Assembly: GCA_000830255.1 (NCBI GenBank)
Contig: JQIT01000002.1
Coordinates: 245,020 to 309,019 of the forward strand
Length of the DNA: 64,000 nt
Source: Sulfuricurvum sp. PC08-66
GTDB taxonomy: Bacteria; Campylobacterota; Campylobacteria; Campylobacterales; Sulfurimonadaceae
Reading direction: 5' to 3'
This document shows positions 26,941 to 37,000 of this stretch, one piece after another; positions within the stretch are counted from its first letter, which is position 1, and every line of letters begins with the position of its first letter. The translations under genes were made by a program, and so were the position numbers. Under the pieces are notes generated by a model that did no database searches, had not been told where the DNA came from, and saw nothing but the letters and a program-made list of their open reading frames with translations.

Positions 26941-27715
26941 ATGGTTTGCCGTCCTAACGGCAGGAATTTTCGCACTAAATTTTGGAGGGTGCCAAAACAA
27001 CTCCTATACAGACCCCTCTAGCACCACAGGCGAAGCTGGCTCTATGTCACGTTTTGCCATTATCGAGGATACCCTCTACGCTATCAACAGTGCTAAAATC
27101 AACGCCATTGATATCTCCATACCCACTGCACCGCTAAAAGCGAGTCGAACAGACGCGGCATGGGGCATCGAAACTCTCTTTGCCTACAATAATTACCTCT
27201 ACGTAGGGGCATTTGATGGTATGTATATTTATGAACAAGAGGTGAGTACAGGAGACCTTACATTGGTCGGGCACACTTCACACGCTCGCAGTTGTGACCC
27301 TGTTATTGTCTCTCAAGACGTCGCCTATGTCACGTTGCATGCAGGAGGTGGTTGCTCCGTTTCAAACACCAATGTTCTAGAGCTTTATAATGTCAGCGAC
27401 CCCTCCAAAGTGACACAAATCCTCTCGAAAAACATGTGGGAACCCAAAGGATTGGACATCGATGGGAATCAGCTGTTTGTATGTGATGGTGATGCAGGAC
27501 TCAAAGTCTACGACATCAACCGCACGGCAACAGAGGTCAATGCGACCTACACCGATATCAATGTAACACTCACACGTGCCATGAACGATAGTACACTTGA
27601 CTGCTACGACCTCATCGCACACAACAACATCCTCTACATCAGCAACGAAGACTCCATCGTCCAATACAGCTATACAGGCGAAACTTTGACCAAACTCAGC
27701 ACCATTAGCCAATAG
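26927..27715 (+). CDS. Lipoprotein with LVIVD-type beta-propeller repeats
   Basis: A 262-residue predicted lipoprotein. It starts at TTG (26927) with AAAGGAG six bases upstream, inside the end of the preceding gene. The signal peptide ends in NFGGC. The mature part has repeats (DTLYAINSAKINAIDIS, NNYLYVGAFDGMYIYE, NQLFVCDGDAGLKVYDI, NNILYISNEDSIVQYS) typical of LVIVD propellers. Four cysteines in the middle could form disulfides. With the VanZ-like partner it may form one surface complex; function is unknown. Confidence 0.75.
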   Translation: MRTNRWFAVLTAGIFALNFGGCQNNSYTDPSSTTGEAGSMSRFAIIEDTLYAINSAKINAIDISIPTAPLKASRTDAAWGIETLFAYNNYLYVGAFDGMYIYEQEVSTGDLTLVGHTSHARSCDPVIVSQDVAYVTLHAGGGCSVSNTNVLELYNVSDPSKVTQILSKNMWEPKGLDIDGNQLFVCDGDAGLKVYDINRTATEVNATYTDINVTLTRAMNDSTLDCYDLIAHNNILYISNEDSIVQYSYTGETLTKLSTISQ

Positions 27716-27768
27716 GAGAGCTTCGCGCTCTTCCAACATCAACTAACATCGATTTAAGTTTTCAACAT

Positions 27769-27790
27769 TATAATCACACCTTATTATAAT
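27769..27790 (+). promoter_or_regulatory. Tandem -10 boxes upstream of the SQR-like gene
   Basis: Two perfect TATAAT boxes (27769-27774 and 27785-27790) lie 45 and 29 bases before the ATG at 27814, in a strongly AT-rich stretch. Either could drive the flavoprotein gene; no clear -35 is seen. Confidence 0.45.
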
Positions 27791-27813
27791 TATTAAAAAA
27801 ATAAGGAAATGAA

Positions 27814-28974
27814 ATGAAAACAGTCATTATTGGTGGTGGAATCGCGGGTCTAGAAACAGCTATCTATTTGCGCAAATACGGTCAGGAGGTGACGCTCGTC
27901 TCAGAGCGCGATTACCTCTATCTCTACCCTACCTCGATTTGGATACCTACTAGCGGTACACGTTTTGAGGATGTGGCACTTCCCTTGGCACCTTTTGCCC
28001 AAAAACATGGCTTTGAATTGGTCATCGATACGGTCAATGCAATCGACAAAGCGCAAAACAGCATCGTATGCGCCACTCAAACGCTCTCCTACGACAACCT
28101 CGTCATCGCCGTGGGCGCAGGCAAGATGAAGCCCAAAGGTATCGAACACGCTCCCTCGATTTGTGGCGCAGCCCAAGAGGCACTCTCGATAAAAGAGCAA
28201 CTCGAAGCACTCATCGCCAAAGGTAGCGGTGTCATCTCCATGGGCTTTGGCGGCAATCCCAACGACACCTCAGCGGTACGCGGTGGTCCAGCGTTTGAGG
28301 TCATCTTCAACGTCCATAACCACCTCAAAAAATTGGGTCTTCGCGACAAATTCAGCCTCAACTTCTTCGCACCTATGGCACGCCCTGGGCAAAAAATGGG
28401 TGAAAAGTCGGTCGATATGATGATAAGTATCTTCAAACGCCTCGATATCGGTATGTATTTTGGCAAGAAAATCACAGGCTTTAGTGCCGAAGGTGTCCAT
28501 TTCGAAGATGACTCTGTGCTCAAAAGCGACATGATGATGTTCATCTCCGCAGGTGCTGGACATCCATTAGTCAAAGAGGCGGGACTTCCCCTCAACGAAG
28601 CGGGCTTCGTTCAAATCGACCCTTATTGCCAAGTACGTGGCACCACCAATATCTACGCGGTGGGCGACGTAGCGGCTATCGAGGGCGTGGAGTGGCGTGC
28701 CAAACAGGGGCACCTCGCCGAAGCAATGGGACGCGCAGTAGCACTCAACATCAGCGAAAAAGCCAAAGGTAGCCCCAAACGCGAAGGGTACCAAGAGCAT
28801 ATGAGTATCGTCTGTCTCATGGACGATGGTCGTGGCGGCGCACTCATCTATCGCAGTACCAAACGCTCCTTCATGCTCCCTCTGCCTATCCTAGGTCACT
28901 GGGCGAAAAAAGGGTGGGGCTGGTACTACAAAAACAGCAAAATGAACCGTATCCCTCGCATCCCAGGGATGTAA
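27814..28974 (+). CDS. Sulfide:quinone reductase-like FAD oxidoreductase
   Basis: A 386-residue flavoprotein of the SQR/FccB/NDH-2 superfamily. It has the N-terminal FAD motif GGGIAGLETA, VAVGAG, a central RGGPAFEVIFN like the GPAYEF region of SQR, and YAVGDVAA for flavin contact. Cys334 (SIVCLMDDG) fits the C-terminal redox cysteine of SQR, but the cysteine expected just before GPAYEF is replaced (AVRGGPAFE), so a bona fide sulfide oxidase is uncertain. A hydrophobic C-terminal stretch could bind the membrane. It has its own promoter region and AAGGAAATGAA before the ATG. Confidence 0.82.
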   Translation: MKTVIIGGGIAGLETAIYLRKYGQEVTLVSERDYLYLYPTSIWIPTSGTRFEDVALPLAPFAQKHGFELVIDTVNAIDKAQNSIVCATQTLSYDNLVIAVGAGKMKPKGIEHAPSICGAAQEALSIKEQLEALIAKGSGVISMGFGGNPNDTSAVRGGPAFEVIFNVHNHLKKLGLRDKFSLNFFAPMARPGQKMGEKSVDMMISIFKRLDIGMYFGKKITGFSAEGVHFEDDSVLKSDMMMFISAGAGHPLVKEAGLPLNEAGFVQIDPYCQVRGTTNIYAVGDVAAIEGVEWRAKQGHLAEAMGRAVALNISEKAKGSPKREGYQEHMSIVCLMDDGRGGALIYRSTKRSFMLPLPILGHWAKKGWGWYYKNSKMNRIPRIPGM

Positions 28975-31263
28975 TCACTCCGCAAGCGCTCGAATGAGTC
29001 GCTCTTCGAGTGCGTGTATGCTCTCCAAATGGTCATTTTGGATATGAAAATGGACGCACTCCATACTTATCGAAAAGTCTCTCATCTGCAACATCTCTTG
29101 GAGTTTTTGAGTATCTATCTCCAAGTGCTCTTTGTTCATCACCACAAAATCATCGCCATGTAGACGGAAAACCAATGTTTGCGCGTAGGTTTTTTGGAGT
29201 GTATCCGCGATTTTGTTGAGCATTTTATCCCCTTGACTCCATCCAAAGCGGGCATTATAAGAGGCAAAACCGTGCACCAAAATAATATTGATGCAGGGGT
29301 ATTCACGAGTTTTTACATTCTCTTTGAGAATCAAATTGAGATACTCACCGTTGTAGGCTTGGGTCACTTGGTCTCGATAGAAAAACGAAAAGCGTCGCGA
29401 CTCTAGCTCAGAGCTAGGCAGTTGGTTGATACTCTCATCGAGCACCACACGACGAAGCACCTTCGCTGCTACATCGACGACATTTTGGTCAAAATGCACC
29501 CCCGAAAGCGATTCAAGTTCAGCGACTGCCTCCTCTATGGTTTTGTGACCTCGATAGATACGATTGGTCGTCATCGCATCAAACGCGTCACACACCGCCA
29601 TAATCTGCGCCATCATGGGTATCTCATCCCCTTTGAGACCTTTGGGGTAACCACTGCCATCATAGCGCTCATGGTGCGCCAACACAATTTCGCTCACATC
29701 CTTGTACATAGGAATATCACGTAAAATCGTGGCACCAATTTCACTGTGCGTCTTGATAAGCTCATATTCGCTCTCATTAAGCGCGCTGGGTTTAAGCAGT
29801 ATGGCATCAGGAGTGACAATCTTGCCAATGTCGTGCAATATTCCAGCGCGGTAAATTTGGGCGCACTCATCGTGACTGTATCCCATTGCTGCGGCTACTT
29901 GTTGCGAATAGGTCGCGACACGTTGAGAGTGCCCTCCCGTATAGGAGTCTCGATACTCGATGAGATTGACAAGCGACAGGAGGGTTTTTTCGTGGTTGTA
30001 GAGAATATCCTCTTCAAGTTTTTTCTCTTTGGTGTGGTCGATGTAGGAGGAGACCACTTCACCTGTTTGGAGTTTGAAAATAAAATGTTCCCGCCACACT
30101 GCTCTGTCTTCAAGTGTAATGAGCGAATTGGGGTCGTGCAGTGTCTGACCTGTTTTGTAGACCTCTTGGAACTTTTCATAGAGGCTTGTGTGCTCTACGC
30201 CTTTGAAGATTTCATGCACTTTTTTGCCTTCGATAACGCGAGCATCGACATGCTCTAGACGCTCTAGCGCACGATTGACCTGCTCGATGGTGAAGGTTGC
30301 GCCAAAATCGTCACTGCTGTAAATGACCGTAGCACTTGGAGAGTTATCGAAGAAATTTTTATAGAGCTCTTTACTCTCTAGCAACTCCTTGGTTTTTCGA
30401 CGCAACGCTTTGTTGAGAGAGGCATACCACGTCAAAACCACCCCGATAATAAGCAGTAATAGCAGTGCAAAAGCACTCACGCCGTAGAGAATTTGTGTGG
30501 AGTAGAGGCTGTTTTCATCCTCCTCCTTGAACCACTTATCGTGCAGTGCGCCATAGGTGCCGTTTGCCATGACGATAGAGAGTCCCTCGTTGAGATACGC
30601 CAAAAGCTCTTTGTTGCCCTCCTGCACCGCGAAGCTAAAATCTTGTCTGAAATCCTCCAAGGCAAAATCGACGCTTCGTAGATTGGTAAGTTTGAGCTTT
30701 TTGATGAGCTTGGTCGCTACGATTTGTTGCACAATGACGGCATCGTATCGCCCTTGGGAGAGTGCAGTAAGTGCACTCTCAAAATCGCGTGTCACAACCA
30801 CCTGACTACCCAATCCCTCGCGCACAATATATTCGTGAGCATTGTCACCTTGCATCGTGGCTAGCACTGCGTTTTTCAAATCGCCAATACTTTTTATCTT
30901 GGTATCGTCGTTACGTACGATTGCCGTACCGTGCAGTATCAAGTAGGGTATCGAGAAGTCAAAATAGACTTCACGCTCAGGCGTGCGCCCTACCAAAGGA
31001 AGGACATCGATGTCTCCCTCTTGAAGCGATGCTTTGATGCGGCTCCAGCTATCGACCGTGAAATCGACCTTACCACCCATTTGCGCTACAGCACTGCGCA
31101 AAAGCTCTACCGAAAAACCATCTGCTTGACCCTTCGTGACGATGGCAAAAGGAGGATACTCCAATTCGCTAGCAGAGTTGAGATGTGTATAGGTGATCCC
31201 ATGATAAACCGTAGCTTCTACTATTTGTACCCACAACAATAGAAACAGAGCGGCTCTAGTCAC
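28975..31263 (-). CDS. HD-GYP phosphodiesterase with solute-binding sensor and degenerate GGDEF tail
   Basis: A 762-residue membrane protein predicted to break down cyclic di-GMP. A signal peptide and a family-3 solute-binding domain (about 20-265) are followed by a membrane helix (about 275-295), a PAS domain, and an HD-GYP domain with HDIGK and HHERYDGSGYP. A C-terminal GGDEF-like domain has lost its active site (RLHGDDF in place of GGDEF). The usual order is GGDEF before the hydrolase, so this is an inverted arrangement; the degenerate part may bind GTP. The start is GTG at 31263 after AGGAG. It converges on the SQR-like gene with no gap. Confidence 0.93.
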   Translation of the reverse strand: MTRAALFLLLWVQIVEATVYHGITYTHLNSASELEYPPFAIVTKGQADGFSVELLRSAVAQMGGKVDFTVDSWSRIKASLQEGDIDVLPLVGRTPEREVYFDFSIPYLILHGTAIVRNDDTKIKSIGDLKNAVLATMQGDNAHEYIVREGLGSQVVVTRDFESALTALSQGRYDAVIVQQIVATKLIKKLKLTNLRSVDFALEDFRQDFSFAVQEGNKELLAYLNEGLSIVMANGTYGALHDKWFKEEDENSLYSTQILYGVSAFALLLLLIIGVVLTWYASLNKALRRKTKELLESKELYKNFFDNSPSATVIYSSDDFGATFTIEQVNRALERLEHVDARVIEGKKVHEIFKGVEHTSLYEKFQEVYKTGQTLHDPNSLITLEDRAVWREHFIFKLQTGEVVSSYIDHTKEKKLEEDILYNHEKTLLSLVNLIEYRDSYTGGHSQRVATYSQQVAAAMGYSHDECAQIYRAGILHDIGKIVTPDAILLKPSALNESEYELIKTHSEIGATILRDIPMYKDVSEIVLAHHERYDGSGYPKGLKGDEIPMMAQIMAVCDAFDAMTTNRIYRGHKTIEEAVAELESLSGVHFDQNVVDVAAKVLRRVVLDESINQLPSSELESRRFSFFYRDQVTQAYNGEYLNLILKENVKTREYPCINIILVHGFASYNARFGWSQGDKMLNKIADTLQKTYAQTLVFRLHGDDFVVMNKEHLEIDTQKLQEMLQMRDFSISMECVHFHIQNDHLESIHALEERLIRALAE

Positions 31264-31436
31264 ATCTTCTCCTCACAGATAAATTTCAAAACTATTGCAT
31301 CCACACTATCTGTTATTTAACAAAACTTATAAAACTGCACCTCTTTTTTTGCAAAAACTTAATGATTTTTGAACTTTTTGCATTTCCTCTTTTTCCATTG
31401 AGATTCGTTATTTATTTCGAATATGATTTCGCTTTG

Positions 31437-31451
31437 AGTAATTCAATTACT
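31437..31451. promoter_or_regulatory. Probable TetR operator before the efflux operon
   Basis: AGTAATT C AATTACT is a perfect palindrome with 7-base arms, placed just upstream of the GGAGG ribosome site of the tetR gene. This is the expected place and shape for an operator that lets the repressor control itself and the efflux genes downstream. Confidence 0.6.
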
Positions 31452-31461
31452 GGAGGTGAAC

Positions 31462-32061
31462 GTGCGTCAAGAGATAGCCAATCTGAAAAAACGCATTATT
31501 TTAGAGATTGCAGCGCGCCATTTCGACGCCCATGGTTTCGCTGCGACACAAATAAACGCGATTGCCAAAGAAGCCGAAGTCTCGATAGGGACGATATACG
31601 GTCTTTTTGAGTCCAAAGAGGGGCTGTTTCAAGCCCATGTATTGCGTGAAATGGAAAAAGCGGTCGAAACGATGCGCACGATGATAGCCCAAAGCGATGC
31701 CTCGCCCAAAGAGCATCTCAAAGCGGCATTGACTTTTTATTTCACCACTATCGAGATGAAGATGACCTCTTTCCAAGAGCTTCTCCTCTCCTCTCCCGTG
31801 CGATTGGGAGCACAGTGTCACACCGATGAGTCGCGAGAAAATGGGAATGTTTTTTTGGAGATTTACCATCTCTTTGCCGTTGAGTTTGAAAAACTCGATG
31901 CGATTACACCCTTGCGTCACAAAGATTATTTGCAACACGCGATTAATTTTCGTAACGTAGCCGCAGGGTATATTGAGCGTTGGGTTTTACTAAAGGATAT
32001 TACATTGAGCCAAAAAATTGATGAGTGTTTAGAGCTATTTTTAGAAGGAGTTATACAATGA
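31462..32061 (+). CDS. TetR-family regulator of the efflux operon
   Basis: A 199-residue repressor. The N-terminal helix-turn-helix (IILEIAARHFDAHGFAATQI, then EAEVSIGTIYGLFESKEGLF) is typical of the TetR family; the rest is a variable helical ligand-binding domain. Two GTG starts are possible (31456, 31462); the second lies five bases after GGAGG and is preferred. Its stop overlaps the ATG of the outer-membrane efflux gene (ATGA), so regulator and pump are one operon, as for CmeR and related systems. Confidence 0.92.
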   Translation: MRQEIANLKKRIILEIAARHFDAHGFAATQINAIAKEAEVSIGTIYGLFESKEGLFQAHVLREMEKAVETMRTMIAQSDASPKEHLKAALTFYFTTIEMKMTSFQELLLSSPVRLGAQCHTDESRENGNVFLEIYHLFAVEFEKLDAITPLRHKDYLQHAINFRNVAAGYIERWVLLKDITLSQKIDECLELFLEGVIQ

Positions 32062-33320
32062 AACGATTATGGTTAGTCGCTTTACCTTTGTTGGTAAATG
32101 CAAGCGACCTCAAAGAGATGGTGCAAGCCGTACAATCCAACGAGCTGGTCAAAAGTCTCTCCTACGCAGTCGAGGCACAGCAAGCAGTCAAAGGGGCTAC
32201 TATCAGTGGCTATTTGCCCAAATTAGTAGGCTCGGGAGTTTACCAAATTGTTGCCGAAGACCAACGCAGTATGATGGACTACGATTATGCTGGAAATTTA
32301 GAGGCAAGTGCTATTTTGTTTGACGGCTTTCGTCGTGAGCACACTCTCATGGCGCAAGACCAAAATATCCAATCTGCCCAAGAGAACTACGCTCACCAAA
32401 AAGAGTCTCTCACCCTAAACGCTATCAAACTCTACTTTTCGATGAAAAGCACCCTAGCCAACATCGATGCCAAGCAACAAAAACGTGAACAGCTTGTCAA
32501 CGAAGTGGAACGTATGGAGAAGTTTTTTAACGCAGGCTCTATTAGCGAAGATAAATTGGAGCAGATTAAAGCCTCTTTGGCAATGACCGAATATGAGCTG
32601 ACGCTTTTACGTCAAAACTACCAAGATATGGCATTTTCGATGCAGACCCTCACAGGCAAAAAAATCGATAGTATAGGCGAAGCATCACTGGTCGATATCG
32701 ATGCGCCCTACACCCATGCACCTCTCACGCATGAGCTTCAGGCTCTTATGCATAATGTAGAGGCGTTGGGACATGAATCTATTACCAAAACTGCCGCCTA
32801 TTGGCCAAGCCTACTTCTCAAAGATACTTTTCAAGCGACACATTATTTTGAAACCGATACCTCATCTATTCCCGCTAATATGTCTTTTTTAGCAGATTTG
32901 TTTAGCTTTCCTGCAACGTCGAACAAACTTCAATTACAAGCCTCGATGACCCTTTTTGACTTCTTTTCTAAGAGCCAAGAGCGCCAAGCTTCACAAATGC
33001 AAAAGATGGCAAAAGAGAGCGAGCTAGCCTACAAAAAACGCGATTTGAGTCTCAAACAGCAGCTCTCTCTTATCGAGCTACGCACTATCAAGTCCAAAAT
33101 CGTCTCTAGCTCTCAATCACTCGTCGCCTCACAAAAGAGCTACGAGTTTATCGACAAGCGCTTCAAAGCCAATCTCGTCGATAGCAGTACCTATTTGGAT
33201 GCGCTTACGCAGTTTTACCAATCCAAAGCGATGTTAGCCGCCGCCCAAAACGAGTACCAAGTCGCCCTTGCCAACTACTATTTCAACCACGCTATACCCC
33301 TAATGGAGAAGATTAAATGA
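32058..33320 (+). CDS. TolC-like outer-membrane efflux protein
   Basis: A 420-residue exported protein with signal peptide MKRLWLVALPLLVNA and two long coiled-coil repeats of the outer-membrane efflux family. It should form the trimeric exit duct of the RND pump encoded downstream. ATG at 32058 has AGAAGGAG eight bases upstream and overlaps the tetR stop. The gene order outer-membrane protein, adaptor, pump is that of H. pylori hefABC, not of cmeABC. Confidence 0.9.
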   Translation: MKRLWLVALPLLVNASDLKEMVQAVQSNELVKSLSYAVEAQQAVKGATISGYLPKLVGSGVYQIVAEDQRSMMDYDYAGNLEASAILFDGFRREHTLMAQDQNIQSAQENYAHQKESLTLNAIKLYFSMKSTLANIDAKQQKREQLVNEVERMEKFFNAGSISEDKLEQIKASLAMTEYELTLLRQNYQDMAFSMQTLTGKKIDSIGEASLVDIDAPYTHAPLTHELQALMHNVEALGHESITKTAAYWPSLLLKDTFQATHYFETDTSSIPANMSFLADLFSFPATSNKLQLQASMTLFDFFSKSQERQASQMQKMAKESELAYKKRDLSLKQQLSLIELRTIKSKIVSSSQSLVASQKSYEFIDKRFKANLVDSSTYLDALTQFYQSKAMLAAAQNEYQVALANYYFNHAIPLMEKIK

Positions 33321-34060
33321 TACGAAAAATTGCCCTTATTGCCCTCGCAAGTGTTGCTCTTGTAGCCTCTGAAATTTACGCCACCTTCGATGTGAAGCCT
33401 ATTCGTGAAGCGGCACTCTCCTTCACGGTGGGCGGCACCGTCGAAAAACTTTTCGTCGATGTAGGCGACAGCGTCAAAACAGGCGATACGCTAGCACAGC
33501 TAGAGAACCTTGAGCAGTTTGCTTCACTCAAATTGGCACAAAACGATTTGCGAAGTGCACAACTTCAAGCCCAACAAGCCCAAAACTCCTATGAGCGCTA
33601 CGCCAAAGTCAAAGAGATTGTCGATGAAGAGAAGTTTGACACGATTAGCTTCCAAGCCCAAATCGCCCAAGTAGGTGTCAAAAAGGCAGAGCGTAATGTC
33701 CAACTACGCCAAGCACAATATGACAAAACCTATCTCAAAGCCCCTTTCGATGGCATCATCACCCAACGCACCAAAGAGGTGGGCGATTCGGTGTCAGGTG
33801 CGCAACTAGGGACCTTTTTCTACCTTATGGATGTTTCACAAGTCAAATTGCTCATCGAGTTCGATGAAAAATATGCCTCTAGCGTCGCTGTAGGTGATAG
33901 CTTCGTCTATTATGTAGGCGGCAATGAGCAAGCTCACAACGCAAGAATTTCCAAAATCTACCCCACTTCCAGTGCCAAAACGCGCAAAATTACGGCGGAA
34001 GTTATCACCACAGGTCATATGCCAGGTCTCTTTGGCTATGGCACTATCAAAGGTAAATAG
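33317..34060 (+). CDS. Short RND-pump periplasmic adaptor (HlyD/MFP family)
   Basis: A 247-residue membrane-fusion protein that bridges pump and outer-membrane duct. Signal peptide, then a lipoyl-like half (FTVGGTVEKLFVDVGDSVKTGDTLAQL), a helical hairpin and the second half (APFDGIITQRTKEVGDSV), followed by a short beta-barrel. It is much shorter than AcrA-type adaptors but close to HefB of Helicobacter, so this is a subfamily trait rather than a truncation. It overlaps the previous gene by four bases. Confidence 0.9.
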   Translation: MIRKIALIALASVALVASEIYATFDVKPIREAALSFTVGGTVEKLFVDVGDSVKTGDTLAQLENLEQFASLKLAQNDLRSAQLQAQQAQNSYERYAKVKEIVDEEKFDTISFQAQIAQVGVKKAERNVQLRQAQYDKTYLKAPFDGIITQRTKEVGDSVSGAQLGTFFYLMDVSQVKLLIEFDEKYASSVAVGDSFVYYVGGNEQAHNARISKIYPTSSAKTRKITAEVITTGHMPGLFGYGTIKGK

Positions 34061-34062
34061 TC

Positions 34063-37000
34063 ATGTATAGTTTCGCCATTAAGCGTCCTATTACGACGCT
34101 GATGATCTTCGTTTCGCTCATCTTTTTTGGGTACATGAGCTACGTACGTATGCCTGTAGCGCTCTTCCCCAAGATAGATTTCCCTGTCGTAGCCATCCAG
34201 ACGATGTACTACGGTGCTGACCCAAAAACGGTCGAGAGCAAGGTCACCGAGAAAATCGAAGCAGCTGTATCGAGTGTCTCAGGATTAGACAAACTCAACT
34301 CCACCTCCAATGAAAACGTCTCGATTGTCACACTCATGTTCAACATGGATGTCGATGTCGATACCGCTGTCAATGACGTGCGCGACAAAATCTCCGCGCT
34401 CAAACTCGACTCACAAGTCGAAAAGCCTATCGTGAGCAAACTCGACCTTGGTGCCGCACCTGTACTCTCACTCTTTGTGGCTAGCGACAAAGTCACCTCT
34501 ATCGAGCTGATGAAGCGTGTCGATGGCACTATCAAGCCTGCGCTAGAACGCCTTGTGGGAGTAGGTAATATCAATATTATTGGGTACCAAGATAGACAAA
34601 TTCGTATCTATCCAGAGCCTTTTGCACTCAAAAAATATGGCATTACTGCTACCCAATTTAAGCAACTCATCCAAGCCTCCAATATCAAAATGAGTGGCGG
34701 CAAGCTCATCGCATCGACCGACCAAAAAATGGTCACCATTCAAGCCAACGCCCAAAGCCTCGAAGAGTTCAAAAATTTCGAGATTTTAGAAGGGGTACGT
34801 ATCCACGATATTGCACGCGTCGAAGATGGACTCGAAGACCCTGAGAGTGTCTCGCTTTTGAACGGCAAACCAGGGGTTATTTTGCAAATCCAAAAAATCT
34901 CCGATGCCAACACGCTCGATGTTATCAAGCGCGTCAAAGCGGCTCTGCCTGATGTCCAAGAGCGTTTGGGTAGCGACTATGAGCTACAATCCTACAATGA
35001 CACCTCCTACTTTATCCAAGCCTCTATGGATCAAGTCATGTTCGACCTTATTTTTGGGGCGTTATTGGCGGTTGCTATCGTCTTTTTGTTCTTGCGCAAT
35101 CTCACGGCGACCATCGTCTCGGCTATTGCGATTCCCACTTCGGTCGTGGGAACCTTCTTCCTCATGGATGTTTTTGGGTATGAACTCAACAAAATCTCGA
35201 TGCTGGGACTCACGCTGGCTATTGGTATCTTCATCGATGATGCCATCGTCGTCATCGAGAATATCTACAAAAAACTCGAAACAGGCATGACAAAAGTCGA
35301 TGCCGCTATCGAAGGAACACGCGAAATTGCCTTCTCGATTTTGGCGATTTCAGCGATGCTTTTAGCGGTTTTCATCCCTGTAGGTATGATGGGTGGTATC
35401 GTAGGGCAGTTTTTCAACTCTTTTGCGATTACCGTAGCCGTAGGGATTCTCATCTCCTATTTCGTGGCTATCATGCTCATCCCTGCGGTTTCCGCGCGTA
35501 TTTTGCACGAAGGTGAGAGCAAGTTTTATCACATGACAGAGCCTATCTTCTTGGCTATCGATAGATTTTATGTACGCATCGTACGCACTACTGTCAAGTA
35601 CGCCAAGACGACGATTTTTGTCACGGTGCTGATTTTGGCAGCCTCTGTAAGTTTGGCGGGCAAAGTGGGCATGGATTTCGTGCCCAAAGAGGACAAAAGT
35701 GAAATCGAGGTGACCCTCAAAGCGCCCATCGGTATCAACCTCGAAACGATGAAAGCGCAAAGTGAAGCCATCGCCGCCAAAGTACGCCAACACCCTGAGG
35801 TGCTCTATACCGCCCTCACCGTAGCCTACAACAGCACACGTGACGCACACAAAGCACAGCTCTATGTCAAACTCACCGATGTCAAAGAGCGCAAAGTGGG
35901 GCAAAACGAGATTATTTTGGAGTTACGCAAAACGCTAGCAGGTACCGCAGGATTCGAGGAGATTCAAGTCACCGACATCCCCAACATCAAAGCGGGTGAC
36001 ACCAATGCGCCCCTACAGCTGGTACTGCAAGGCGACGACCTAGAGGTACTACGCCAAAGCGCCGACAAAGTAATGACACGCATGAAAGCGCACACAGGTA
36101 TCGTCGATGTCACGAGCAACTATGACCCAGGCAAACCTGAACTCTCTATCGAGATATTGCGCCAAAGTGCCACACTCGCAGGCGTCTCTGCCCAAGAGAT
36201 TAGCGAGGTAATCTCCAACGCGCTCTCAAGTGACCGCGCTATTTCGCAATACGAAGAGAACGGCAAACAGTACGACATTACGTTGCGCTTCCCTGATGAG
36301 TACCGCAAAAGTGCCCAAGACCTCAAATACCTCGAGGTCAAAAGCGCCTCTGGTGGCTTCGTACCCTTGGAGAGCGTAGTGCGTCTGCACGACACCAAAA
36401 GTGCCGTATCGATTAGCCACTACAACCGCCAACGCCAAATCATGGTGATGGCAAACGTCCAAGGCATCCCCTTGGGTGAAGCCGTCACCGCGACCCTTGA
36501 CGGTATCGATGCCGACCTAGCCCCTGGGATGAAATATCAGCTCATGGGTATGGCAGAGGAGATGAAAAAAATGGGGGCAGAGTTTGGCTTTGCCTTTGGG
36601 CTTGCGTTTTTGATGATGTTCATCATCCTTGCCGCGCTTTATGAGTCGCTCATTCAACCTGTCATCATTATGGTAGCATTGCCTTTGTCCTTTATCGGGG
36701 TACTTTTGGCACTCTATCTCACGGGCAAAAGCTTCAATCTCTTCGTCATGATGGCGATTATTTTGCTCATGGGGATGGTCGGTAAAAACGCCGTATTGTT
36801 GGTGGACTTTGCCAACCAACAAGTGCGCAAAGGCATGGGTGTGGCAGAGGCACTCGTACTTGCGGGTGAAAAACGTCTACGCCCTATTCTCATGACCACC
36901 TTCGCGATGGTTTTTGCGATGGTGCCCCTCATCCTCTCCAAAGGTGCAGGATTTGAGAGTAACTCACCGATGGCTACGGCTATTGCAGGGGGACTTATCT

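Noticed and set aside
33317-34060. Truncated efflux adaptor pseudogene
   Set aside because: The length matches HefB-type adaptors and both lipoyl halves and the hairpin are complete.
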